From: Mucilaginibacter pankratovii
GTDB taxonomy: Bacteria; Bacteroidota; Bacteroidia; Sphingobacteriales; Sphingobacteriaceae
Direction: 5' to 3'
NCBI RefSeq assembly: GCF_014773265.1
Contig: NZ_JACWMY010000013.1
Coordinates: 1-64,000, forward strand
DNA length: 64,000 bases
In this document: positions 1-9,300 of the stretch, piece by piece
Position numbering within the stretch: the first letter of the stretch is position 1
Layout: the number at the start of each line of letters is the position of its first letter
Made by a program: the position numbers and the translations under genes
Notes under the pieces: model-generated
The model's input: the letters and a program-made list of their open reading frames with translations, nothing else
The model's database searches: none
What the model was told of the DNA's origin: nothing

Positions 1-56
<56 letters not shown>

Positions 57-317
57 TAATGTGTTGTTTATATCCAAGCCCTATTAAACTCAATCAATAG
101 AAACTTGTAAAAAAAAAATATTCTCTTACATTATCTACCAAGTTTTGTATCATAACTATCTTTCGATTGTTACACTACATGATTTTCTATTTCTTAAAAG
201 AACTTTGCGCCTCTCCATCCCGGTTTGGCTATATAAATTTTCGAAGCTTTAACACTTCTTAACTTCTATTTCATTTCATCTGAAAGTCGCTTTCAAATGC
301 CCTTCGTTTCGGGAGTG

Positions 318-325
318 CAAATGTA
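318..325 (-). promoter_or_regulatory. Bacteroidota -7 element of the rRNA operon promoter
   Basis: On the minus strand the bases read TACATTTG, an exact match to the TAnnTTTG -7 consensus. They lie ~260 bases upstream of 16S and just downstream of a very AT-rich stretch (325-365), as expected for a strong rRNA promoter with a long processed leader. I see no clear -33 TTTG at ideal spacing. The rest of 57-564 is AT-rich leader and spacer with no gene that I can support. A short GC hairpin (TTGCCC/GGGCAA) near 539-553 could end the transcript upstream of it. Confidence 0.6.
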
Positions 326-564
326 CGTTTGTTTTTTAATTTAACGAATTAAAAAACAAAATAAATACAACTGACTAATTAACAGCTAAATAAAATTGAA
401 ATCAGAACCACATCATATTAGGCTAAGGTGGCGTATTCCTTTAAAAGCAATATTTAAACTACAAACACATAATAAATAACTTATAAATCCATTATTATCT
501 GCAACGAATACACACCATTAACTATACTTAAACGATCCTTTGCCCGCCGGGCAATAACTTCGTA

Positions 565-814
565 TTAGTACTTCACCACTATATACCCCGTCTTCCTCAA
601 CGTTTCCGTCCCCTTCTTGTATTCTATAGAATAGAAATAAGTACCCGGCTGCTGCAGGGTGCCTTTGCCGCTCGTTTAAGCTACTACGTCCACGGAATTG
701 TTTTTCATGCCCTGAAACAATAACTGATTCAAATGCTTGTATAATTAACCGTCTGCCGGCATCGACTACTGACGAATAATAATCGTAGTCATTTTTTATG
801 CCATGCCTCATCAT
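565..814 (-). pseudogene. Decayed type IX secretion C-terminal sorting tail (CHU_C-like)
   Basis: An open frame from 814 holds a short FRGRSS segment. Shifting one frame then gives GKGTLQQPGTYFYSIEYKKG and a final stretch ending GYIVVKY with a stop at 565-567. This resembles the end of gliding-motility-associated C-terminal domains (a W-x-G-R-S-S-like motif, then an LPxGTYFY-like strand, then a short basic-hydrophobic tail). The frame change and an in-frame stop at 676-678 show that it is not an intact gene. The large N-terminal part of a T9SS cargo protein is absent, so this looks like the residue of a deletion beside the rRNA operon. The similarity is judged by eye. Confidence 0.5.
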
Positions 815-863
815 TTTAAACTACTAAAGCCTACCCTACTTTTATACCATAACACGAGTTAAA

Positions 864-2063
864 ATGAAATTAACCGAAGATGCCAAAAACTACATCTTAT
901 GTATCAACGGTGGCTCTTCGAGCTTAAAGTTTGGCATTTACGAAGTCCATTCTTATGCTTTGGTTATTAGGGGACAAGTGGGCTCAATTGGGAAAGCCAA
1001 TTCGTGTTTAGAAATAAAAGGGATTTCCGGGCAAATCATCTTACGTAAACCCGCTGGAAAAAAAAACATTGCCGCCGCTGCGGATGATTTGATAGAATGG
1101 CTAAAAGAGAATGAAATTAATTATCCTATTACCGCAATTGGTCATCGCCTGGTACAGGGCGGGCCGCTGCACCGGCAGCCCGAATTGATAACATTGCAAT
1201 TATTAAACAACCTGCAGCAGTATGTTTATTTGGCACCTAACCATTTGCCGGATGAAATAAGCACTATCGAAAAATTCATATCAGCTTATCCGCATGTCAG
1301 ACAGATTGCCTGTTTCGACACTGCATTTCACGCCCACATGCCGGCGCATGCTAAAAATTATCCTTTGCCAGCCCAATACCTCCAAAAAGGCTTGTTTAAA
1401 TATGGCTTTCATGGGCTTTCTTACTCCTATATAATGCAGAAACTAAAAGAGCAGGATGCAGACGCGGCGCAACAAAAAATCATTATCGCCCACTTGGGTA
1501 ATGGCGCCAGTATGGCTGCGGTAGACCACGGTATAAGTATAGATACCACAATGGGCATTAGCCCTATCGGCGGCCTTGTAATGGGCACCCGCTGCGGCGA
1601 TCTGGATCCTGGTGTTTTGTTGTTCCTGATGAACCAATACCAAATGGCACCGGCCAAACTGGATGAATTGTTTAGCAAGGAGTCGGGCTTAAAGGCAATA
1701 GCCGGTGTAAGCGATATGCAGGAACTGATGAAAAAAGCCCCACATCATCCCGAAGCCGAAGCAGCATTAAAAACATTCTGTTATAGCGCCAAAAAATTTA
1801 TTGGAGCACTTGCTGCAGCTTTAGAGGGCTTAGATACGTTGATATTCACGGGTGGCATCGGAGAAAACGCTGCCTCTATTCGTGATCGTATTTGCCAGGG
1901 CCTTGATTTCATAGGCATTGAACTGGACCCAAAAAAGAACACAGGCAATAAAAACATCATATCAAAATCAACAAGCCGCGTAACCGTCCGTGTCATAAAA
2001 ACCGACGAGGAATTAATGATAGCCCAACTGGTAAATGCTACTATATCTCAAAACAAACACTAA
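864..2063 (+). CDS. ackA: Acetate kinase
   Basis: This 399-residue protein of normal family length converts acetyl phosphate plus ADP to acetate plus ATP in the cytoplasm. Visible ASKHA-fold signatures include the N-terminal phosphate loop NGGSSSLKFGIY (residues ~15-26), GHRLVQGG, the CFDTAFHAHMP segment, YGFHGLSYSY, the phosphate-2 loop HLGNGASMAAV and the adenosine loop GGIGENAASIR near the C terminus. The next gene, phosphoketolase, starts 5 bases downstream and supplies acetyl phosphate, so the two almost certainly form one operon. The ATG at 864 is well placed, and no upstream extension is needed. Confidence 0.96.
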   Translation: MKLTEDAKNYILCINGGSSSLKFGIYEVHSYALVIRGQVGSIGKANSCLEIKGISGQIILRKPAGKKNIAAAADDLIEWLKENEINYPITAIGHRLVQGGPLHRQPELITLQLLNNLQQYVYLAPNHLPDEISTIEKFISAYPHVRQIACFDTAFHAHMPAHAKNYPLPAQYLQKGLFKYGFHGLSYSYIMQKLKEQDADAAQQKIIIAHLGNGASMAAVDHGISIDTTMGISPIGGLVMGTRCGDLDPGVLLFLMNQYQMAPAKLDELFSKESGLKAIAGVSDMQELMKKAPHHPEAEAALKTFCYSAKKFIGALAAALEGLDTLIFTGGIGENAASIRDRICQGLDFIGIELDPKKNTGNKNIISKSTSRVTVRVIKTDEELMIAQLVNATISQNKH

Positions 2064-2068
2064 TAACT

Positions 2069-4459
2069 ATGGAAACATCAACACTCAATACACCACCTGC
2101 AACGCTGTCTTCAGATCTACTTCAAAAAATAGATGCTTATTGGCGTGCGGCCAATTACCTGTCTGTTGGGCAACTTTATTTACGAAGTAATCCGCTGCTG
2201 AAAGAGCCCTTAAAACTCCAACATATAAAAAGCATGCTGCTTGGGCATTGGGGAACTACCCCCGGGCAAAATTTTATCTATACACACCTGAACCGCGTTA
2301 TCAAACAGTATGATTTGAACGTGATCTACGTTTCCGGTCCCGGCCATGGCGGCCCGGCAGTAGTGGCAGGCACTTACCTGGAAGGTACATACAGCGAGGT
2401 TTACCCGGACATTAGCCAGGATGAAGACGGCCTTGGTAAACTATTCACCCAGTTCTCTTATCCCGGCGGAATTCCCAGCCACGCCTCTCCGCAAACGCCC
2501 GGTTCTATACACGAGGGTGGCGAACTGGGTTATTCTTTAAGCCACTCATTCGGTGCGGTATTGGATAATCCGGATTTGATAGTGGCTTGCGTAGTGGGTG
2601 ACGGCGAGGCAGAAACAGGCCCCTTAGCTACCGCCTGGCACTCGAACAAATTTTTAAATCCCATTACCGATGGGACAGTGCTTCCTATCCTGCATCTGAA
2701 TGGTTATAAGATCTCTAACCCAACCATCCTGGCAAGGATTACCCACCAAGAATTAGAACAATTATTCCGTGGTTATGGCTGGAACCCATTATTTGTAGAA
2801 GGCGACGAACCTATGGCAATGCACGAAGCAATGGCAGCAGCTCTGGACGATGCAATTGAACAGATCAGGAAAATCAAAACAGGAGATGCTCACTCCCGTC
2901 CACGCTGGCCGATGATCGTACTGAGATCGCCTAAAGGCTGGACAGGGCCAAAAGAAGTAAACGGGCATAAAATTGAGGGTAATTTCAGGTCGCACCAGGT
3001 ACCGTTAGCGGTTTCTGCAAGTACACCTCCGGAGCACCTGCAGATGCTTGAAAATTGGTTAAGAAGCTATCATCCCGAGGAACTTTTTGACGAGAACGGG
3101 AAATTGAGTGCCGGGTTGGCCGAACTGGCACCTAAAGGCGAACGCAGGATGGGCGCCAACCCACATACCAATGGCGGGCAACTGCTTACCGATTTGCGCA
3201 TGCCCGATTTTCGGCAATACGGAGTACCTGTGCCCTTCCGCGGTGCCGGCGGCGAAGGCGATACCTTCGTGTGCGGGCGCTTCCTGCGGGATATTATACG
3301 GCAAAATCAGCATCAGCGAAATTTCAGGATATTTGGGCCCGACGAAACCGTATCCAATCGCCTTGATGCTGTGCTGGAAGCAACTAACCGACAATGGAAC
3401 GCAACTGTGGAGCCTGCTGATGAGTTTCTGGCTGGTGACGGACGGGTTATGGAGATGCTAAGCGAGCATCAGTGTGAAGGCTGGCTGGAAGGTTATTTAC
3501 TAACAGGCAGGCATGGCCTCTTTAATTGTTATGAAGCTTTTATCCATATTATCGATTCGATGTTTAACCAGCACGCAAAATGGTTAAAAGCATGCCGGGA
3601 AATTCCCTGGAGACGCGATATCGCATCCCTCAATATCCTGTTAACCTCCACCGTATGGCGGCAAGATCATAACGGCTTTACCCACCAGGATCCGGGGTTC
3701 ATCGATCATGTGGTTAATAAAAAAGCGGAAATTGTTCGCGTTTACCTTCCGCCTGATGCCAATTGCCTGCTTTCGGTAACTGATCACTGCCTGCGCAGCA
3801 GGCATTATGTTAATGTAATAGTCGCCGGGAAACATCCGGCACCGCAGTGGCTGAATATGGATGAAGCAGTGGCACATTGCACACGGGGCATCGGGGTATG
3901 GGACTGGGCCAGCAATGACCGGAATAGCGAGCCGGATGTTGTAATGGCCTGCAGCGGCGACGTACCTACGCTGGAAACACTGGCCGCTGTAACCATCCTG
4001 CGCGAACATTTACCTGAGCTTAAAATACGGGTGGTAAACGTAGTAGACCTTTTTAAACTTGAAAAGAACACCGAGCACACCCACGGTTTAAACGACCACG
4101 ATTTTGACACGCTTTTTACCACAAATAAGCCAGTGATCTTCGCCTTTCACGGCTACCCATGGTTAGTGCACCGCTTAACCTATAACCGGGTAAATAATAG
4201 CAATATACATGTACGTGGTTACAAGGAAGAGGGTACAATAACCACCTCTTTTGATATGACGGTACTTAACGAAATGGATCGTTTTCACCTGGTAATGGAC
4301 GTAATAGACCGCCTGCCCCAAACCGGAAGTAAAGGCGTTTACCTTAAGCAGCAACTGATGGACAAACTGACAGAACACAAACAATATATATGTACTAACG
4401 GGAAAGATATGCCCGAAATACTCAACTGGAAATGGTCGGAAGAAACAAAAACTAACTAA
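2069..4459 (+). CDS. xfp: Xylulose-5-phosphate/fructose-6-phosphate phosphoketolase
   Basis: This full-length 796-residue thiamine-diphosphate enzyme cleaves xylulose 5-phosphate or fructose 6-phosphate with inorganic phosphate to acetyl phosphate plus glyceraldehyde 3-phosphate or erythrose 4-phosphate. Recognisable motifs are GPGHGGPAVVAGTYLEGTYS (residues ~91-110), IHEGGELGYSLSHSFGA and the ThDP-binding VVGDGEAETGP. The C-terminal third has the HGYPWLVHRLTYNR and VRGYKEEGTITTSFDM segments typical of the family. It follows ackA by 5 bases. Together the pair makes one ATP from phosphoketolase-derived acetyl phosphate. A phosphorylase remnant directly downstream suggests that the operon was once longer. 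Confidence 0.96.
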   Translation: METSTLNTPPATLSSDLLQKIDAYWRAANYLSVGQLYLRSNPLLKEPLKLQHIKSMLLGHWGTTPGQNFIYTHLNRVIKQYDLNVIYVSGPGHGGPAVVAGTYLEGTYSEVYPDISQDEDGLGKLFTQFSYPGGIPSHASPQTPGSIHEGGELGYSLSHSFGAVLDNPDLIVACVVGDGEAETGPLATAWHSNKFLNPITDGTVLPILHLNGYKISNPTILARITHQELEQLFRGYGWNPLFVEGDEPMAMHEAMAAALDDAIEQIRKIKTGDAHSRPRWPMIVLRSPKGWTGPKEVNGHKIEGNFRSHQVPLAVSASTPPEHLQMLENWLRSYHPEELFDENGKLSAGLAELAPKGERRMGANPHTNGGQLLTDLRMPDFRQYGVPVPFRGAGGEGDTFVCGRFLRDIIRQNQHQRNFRIFGPDETVSNRLDAVLEATNRQWNATVEPADEFLAGDGRVMEMLSEHQCEGWLEGYLLTGRHGLFNCYEAFIHIIDSMFNQHAKWLKACREIPWRRDIASLNILLTSTVWRQDHNGFTHQDPGFIDHVVNKKAEIVRVYLPPDANCLLSVTDHCLRSRHYVNVIVAGKHPAPQWLNMDEAVAHCTRGIGVWDWASNDRNSEPDVVMACSGDVPTLETLAAVTILREHLPELKIRVVNVVDLFKLEKNTEHTHGLNDHDFDTLFTTNKPVIFAFHGYPWLVHRLTYNRVNNSNIHVRGYKEEGTITTSFDMTVLNEMDRFHLVMDVIDRLPQTGSKGVYLKQQLMDKLTEHKQYICTNGKDMPEILNWKWSEETKTN

Positions 4460-4465
4460 TCTCCC

Positions 4466-4644
4466 GTGAACAGAGATGACGTATTCGGCTATACGCCGGA
4501 TAAAAAATATGGGATCAGTGTCGTTTACTTTTCGATGGAATTCGCGATTGACCAGGCGCTGGAAACTTAAACTTAGAAGAAGTAAAAAAAAGTTGTTTTA
4601 CCGCCCATACGCCGGAACCATCGAACCGATTATTATTCCTTTGA
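4466..4644 (+). pseudogene. Remnant of alpha-glucan (glycogen) phosphorylase
   Basis: From a GTG at 4466 the frame encodes NRDDVFGYTPDKKYG then VVYFSMEFAIDQALET before a stop at 4568-4570. The VVYFSMEFAIDQAL part matches the N-terminal signature of the short bacterial alpha-glucan phosphorylases (AYFSMEYAIHQAL-like). One frame back, from 4567, follows LEEVKKSCFTAHTPEPSNR, resembling the FTTHTPVPAG loop that normally lies hundreds of residues later. So most of the gene has been deleted and the ends joined out of frame. It starts 7 bases after xfp, so it was probably the third gene of that operon. Recognition is by motif memory, not by search. Confidence 0.6.
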
Positions 4645-4700
4645 ATAAATAACACGCATTTTAAAAGTGAATAAATATCGAAATGCAGTCTATAAAAGTC

Positions 4701-4737
4701 AGGATGTTTAGTATTTAAACATCCTGTAATTAATTAC
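4701..4737. repeat. Hairpin followed by a 12-bp palindrome
   Basis: AGGATGTTTA (4701-4710) and TAAACATCCT (4716-4725) form a perfect 10-bp inverted repeat with a 5-base loop. It is followed at once by the perfect palindrome GTAATTAATTAC (4726-4737). It lies in the gene-poor decay zone 4645-5056, where I see no intact gene. A terminator for the xfp operon or an old recombination site are both possible. Confidence 0.6.
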
Positions 4738-4835
4738 AAGATGTTTTCGTTGAGAATTTTTCGAAAAAAAGTCTCAATGAATGTCGCGCTAAGGTTTTGC
4801 GCATTCGCACGTGTTTTGAGCATTTCCGGAAACGA

Positions 4836-4870
4836 AAAAACCCTGTAAACATGTGATTTACAGGGTTTTT
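4836..4870. terminator. Strong bidirectional terminator-like hairpin
   Basis: AAAAACCCTGTAAA (4836-4849) pairs perfectly over 14 bp with TTTACAGGGTTTTT (4857-4870) around a 7-base loop. The A-rich start and T-rich end make it a plausible rho-independent terminator in either direction. No intact gene flanks it closely, so it may be left over from a lost gene or element. Confidence 0.65.
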
Positions 4871-5056
4871 ATGTGTTTTGATATTCTTATCTGCGGGGAC
4901 CAAGGTACCCCATTTGAACATTTAGAGGGTATTTTAAATGTAATTCGAGAAGTCTACAAAGACAGAAAGAAAAAGTCAGATGAATAAGTAGGCAATGGTA
5001 GCTCCAGTGAATTATCGGTATGATGTCCGATATACCAGACCAACCCATCGAACTTA

Positions 5057-5233
5057 AAACATTTCACTGAGTTTGCTGATGAACCAATTTAACGATAAGT
5101 CTATTGCTTTCTGCGGAGAGTGGGTTTAATTCATGAAGATGCGGATGAACTATTGCAGGATGTATTTATTAAAATTTGGAGAATAGCCATCAATCAAAAG
5201 CAAGGTGGCACCGTAAAAAACAAGTATCAATGA
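5057..5233 (+). pseudogene. Remnant of an ECF-type RNA polymerase sigma factor
   Basis: One frame reads KHFTEFADEPI, two stops close together (5090-5092 and 5096-5098), then VYCFLRRVGL and HEDADELLQDVFIKIWR, ending at a stop at 5231-5233. The last segment is a clear region 2 motif of ECF sigma factors (HEDAEDLLQEVFIKIW-like), which binds core RNA polymerase. Region 4, the DNA-binding half, is missing. The two stops and truncation mark a dead gene inside the decay zone downstream of xfp. Confidence 0.65.
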
Positions 5234-5317
5234 CTAAATAAGCAATGACAGCAAGCATGATACGCTAAACCATTTTTCTACAGAAAGATTGTTTACCATT
5301 GATTAAAATCTAAAAAA

Positions 5318-5746
5318 ATGAAAAAGAAATGTTTTTTTGTAGTCATTGCCTTTCTAATTGCGGGCGATGTAATGGCGCAGGAACTAAAAAGTTCAGCTGT
5401 GCCTTCTGTTGTTAGAGCAGCATTGGTGAATAAGTACCCACAAGCTGCCAAAATAAGCTGGGAAAAAGAAAAAGGCAATTATGAGGCCAACTGGGGCGGA
5501 AAATCCGGTGAAGCCAATTCTGTTGTATTTACACCCGCTGGGGCATTTGTGGAAATATTAGAAGCAATCTCTATAAGTGAATTGCCTAAAACAATTGCAC
5601 CTTATGTAGCCGCACATTATAAGGGGGCAAAAATTAAGGAGGCAGGAAAAGTAACCGATGCCGCTGGAAAAACCATGTACGAGGCAGAGATAAAGGGTGG
5701 TGACCTGATCTTTGATAAAAATGGCAACTTCCTGAAAAAAGACTGA
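5318..5746 (+). CDS. Secreted PepSY-like (DUF2874-type) protein
   Basis: This 142-residue protein has a signal peptide (lysine-rich start, hydrophobic core, cleavage after GDVMAQ near residue 20). The mature part has the repeated pattern seen in Bacteroidota PepSY-like periplasmic proteins: VPSVVRAALVNKYPQAAKIS WEKEKGNYEA, then a second half ending YEAEIKGGDLIFDKNGNFLK. The function of such proteins is not established; inhibitor or ligand-binding roles are proposed for PepSY domains. It stands alone ahead of the metal resistance region. No Cys or His clusters suggest metal binding. Confidence 0.75.
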   Translation: MKKKCFFVVIAFLIAGDVMAQELKSSAVPSVVRAALVNKYPQAAKISWEKEKGNYEANWGGKSGEANSVVFTPAGAFVEILEAISISELPKTIAPYVAAHYKGAKIKEAGKVTDAAGKTMYEAEIKGGDLIFDKNGNFLKKD

Positions 5747-5949
5747 TATTAGCTTGCGCACCTATAGGATCATCCAAATGTTTTTTTGGATAAGGCCTAA
5801 AGATACGCGGATCTTTTAGAGTGCTTTTTGTTAAAATCTGGATGAATACCTATTGGTTAACTCTTGATTTTGTAACTAATTCAAAATCAAGAGTTAATGA
5901 GCCCTCTATTATTTAGAATATTTGTTTAATTAGGTTTCAGTTAATATTA

Positions 5950-5957
5950 TATATTTG
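5950..5957 (+). promoter_or_regulatory. TAnnTTTG -7 element before the first His-rich gene
   Basis: TATATTTG matches the Bacteroidota -7 consensus exactly. It sits only 5 bases before the ATG at 5963, so a transcript from it would be nearly leaderless. No -33 TTTG occurs at normal spacing (one lies at 5921-5924). It may be a chance match in AT-rich DNA. Confidence 0.35.
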
Positions 5958-5962
5958 CTTTT

Positions 5963-6307
5963 ATGAAGCTATGGATCAGCAGGATATTCTTAATGACAGG
6001 ACTTGTCCTGTTGCTGTTCCATAATATCGTCGCCCATCACCATGATGATGACCACGATGACCATATTACGCATCATGATAACGATGTGCTGGAACACGCA
6101 AAGGTAGACCATGTCTTTTCCCCGCAGGTTTATCATTTTGATGGTCTGCAAGCAATTGTTCCTGACTTAGTTTACTCACCCGCATATCGTATTGTACTAT
6201 TCCCGGTTACCTTACCTATTCAGCCAGTCATCATACCCGATGAACCCTATCCGCCGGGATGGGTCACCGACCAAACCATTCTTCGCGGCCCCCCTATAAA
6301 CTGTTAA
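5963..6307 (+). CDS. Small secreted His/Asp-rich protein, probable periplasmic metal binder
   Basis: This 114-residue protein has an N-terminal membrane/signal segment (residues ~5-24) followed directly by a dense metal-ligand run, HHHDDDHDDHITHHDNDVLEH-like, at ~25-47. The C-terminal half is apolar and ends with YPPGW and RGPP motifs. Similar PP-containing tails occur in three other small secreted proteins of this window (18511, 21927, 29738). It precedes the RND pump gene by 72 bases. I infer a role in binding Cu, Zn or related ions in the periplasm or delivering them to the pump; the family function is not established. Confidence 0.7.
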   Translation: MKLWISRIFLMTGLVLLLFHNIVAHHHDDDHDDHITHHDNDVLEHAKVDHVFSPQVYHFDGLQAIVPDLVYSPAYRIVLFPVTLPIQPVIIPDEPYPPGWVTDQTILRGPPINC

Positions 6308-6379
6308 CGCTGCTGTATTCACAGCTTCTGGCCATGCTTTGGCCCTTTTCTGAACGTTAACTTTTAATCTTCTTTCTTC

Positions 6380-9300
6380 ATGTTAAATAAAATCGTTGAG
6401 TTTTCCGTAAGGAATAAGCTCATTATCGGCCTGTTTATATTTGGTCTGATCGGCTTCGGCCTGTACGAAGTGAACCGCCTGCCCATTGATGCCGTACCTG
6501 ATATTACCGACAACCAGGTACAGATCATTACCCGTACCCCTTCATTAGGTGCGCCGGATGTGGAACGCCTCATTTCCTTTCCTATCGAACAAAGCTGCCG
6601 CAACATACCTGATGTTAAAGAGATCCGCAGTTTTTCCCGCTTTGGCCTCTCTGTAGTGACCATTGTATTCGAAGATAAGGCCGAGATCTATTGGGCCAGG
6701 CAACAGGTTGCCGAACGGTTAAATGATATTACTTCTACGATACCCATTGAGTTTGGAAAGCCCGAAATGGCACCGGTAACGACCGGTTTAGGCGAAATTT
6801 ACCAATACTCGGTCAGGGCAAAAGCCGGGTATGAACAGAAATACGATGCGATGGCTTTGCGCACCATACAGGACTGGATCGTGCGTAAACAGTTGCTGGG
6901 CCTGCCCGGCGTGGCTGATGTTAGCAGCTTCGGTGGTTTCCTGAAACAGTATGAAATATCGGTAAACCCCGACCGGCTGAAAGCCAATAATGTTTCTATT
7001 ACCGATGTGTTCACCGCCCTGCAAAAGAACAATAATAATACCGGCGGCGCATATATTGAGCACGGGCCAACCGTGTTGTTTATCCGCAGCGAGGGCCTGG
7101 TGGGCTCTTTGGAGGACATTGGCAGTATCGTGGTAAAGAACCTGCCCAACGGCACGCCTATATTGATCCGCGATATTGGAGAAGTTGGTTTAGACCATGC
7201 TACCCGCTACGGCGCGATGACCTGGAACGGGAAACAGGAAGTATCCGGCGCGGTAGTGATGATGTTGAAAGGTGCCAACAGCAACGAGGTGATCAAAAAT
7301 ATTAAGGATAAAGTTATTCAAATTCAGAAAACTTTACCGGAAGGTGTGGTGATCGACGCATTTCTGGACCGTACCAAGATGGTGAACAATGCCATCAGTA
7401 CGGTAGAGCATAACCTGATCGAAGGGATAGTTATTGTATTGATTGTGCTGATCGTTTTCCTGGGAAATTTCAGGGCGGGTTTACTGGTCGCCTCTGTAAT
7501 TCCATTGGCGATGCTGATCGCTGTAATTTTAATGAACCTGTTCGGCGTATCCGGTAATTTAATGAGCCTGGGTGCGCTGGATTTCGGCCTGATCGTTGAT
7601 GGCGCGGTGATCATCGTGGAAGCGATCATGCATCATATTTACCTGACAGATAAAACAAAGATCAGCCGAGAAGAAATGGATACCGAAGTGGTCACCGTAT
7701 CTACCCGGATGCAGAATGTGGCCGTATTCGGCGGCCTGATCATCCTGATCGTTTATATTCCCATATTTACGCTGCAAGGTATTGAGGGCAAAATGTTTAA
7801 GCCAATGGCGCAGACCGTATCGTTCGCGCTGATCGGGGCCTTTATACTTTCCCTGACATATATACCGATGATGAGTAGCCTATTTTTGAGCCGTAACGGA
7901 AAACATGAAAAGAACTGGTCGGACAGGATGATGGATTTTTTCCTGAAACATTACCAAAACGCGCTGCAACGAGTGATCAAACATCCAAAAATGGTCGTCG
8001 CTATTGCCTCGATTTCCTTTATCGTGGCCGTGTTCATACTCACCCGTTTGGGCGGTGAGTTTATCCCCAAACTGGAGGAGGGCGATTTTGCCGTAGAAAC
8101 CAGGGTGCTAACGGGGAGTAGCCTGCAAACTTCAGTCAACGCGATCAAACAAGGATCCAAAATCCTGCTGACCAAATTCCCGGAAGTGGAACAGGTGGTC
8201 GGCAAAACAGGCAGCTCGGAGATACCTACCGACCCGATGCCCATTGATGCCAGTGATATGATGGTGATCCTGAAAGATAAAAGCAAATGGACCTCGGCCA
8301 GTTCCTTTGATGAGCTGACTACCAAAATGTCTAAAGAACTGGAAGCTGTGCCGGGCGTCAGCTTTGGTTTCCAGTACCCGGTACAAATGCGTTTTAACGA
8401 GTTGATGACCGGTGCGAGGCAGGATGTGGTCTGTAAGATCTTCGGGGAAAACCTGGATACCCTGGCTATTTTTGCCAAGAAGCTGGGCGCGATTGCGGGA
8501 AGTATTAAAGGGGCACGGGATATTTACATAGAATCCATCACCGGTATGCCGCAGATCGTGATCCGTTATAAACGCGCGGCCATAGCAGAATACGGCCTGA
8601 ACGTGGAAGATATCAATAGGGTTGTCAACACGGCTTTTGCCGGGCAAAGTAGCGGCACGGTCTATGAAGGTGAAAAACGTTTTGAGTTAGTTGTCCGGCT
8701 GGCCGGTGCGCAGCGCAAGCAATTGAGCGACGTGCAAAATCTGCTGATACCTACACCAACCGGGAACCAGGTACCCTTACAACAGGTAGCCGATGTCAAA
8801 ATTGAAGAAGGGCCAAACCAGATACAGCGGGAGGATGCCCAGCGGCGCATTATCATCGGATTCAACGTCCTGGGCCGTGATGTGCAAAGCATGGTCGAGG
8901 AATTACAGCAAAAGGTGAATACCGAGATCAAATTGCCGCCGGGTTATTACGCTACCTATGGCGGCGCTTTTGAGAACCTGAATGCCGCCAAAAAACGCCT
9001 GACGATCGCTGTTCCGGTTTCCCTGCTACTCATCTTATTGATGCTGTACCTGGCTTTTGGTTCGGCTAAACAGGGCTTGCTTATCTTTTCCGCAGTCCCT
9101 TTATCCGCTATCGGCGGTATCCTGGCGCTGGTGGTCCGGGGAATGCCGTTCAGCATCAGCGCGGGTGTCGGTTTTATTGCCCTGTTCGGTGTGGCGGTAT
9201 TAAATGGTTTGGTACTGATCTCTGAATTTAACCGCTTACGCAAAGAAGGATGGGACGACCTGCGGGCCATTGTTATCGAGGGTACCAAGCTTAGGCTAAG

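Noticed and set aside
4730..4921. 63-codon minus-strand frame in the decay zone
   Set aside because: It spans the 4836-4870 hairpin and has no family features; it is more likely non-coding.
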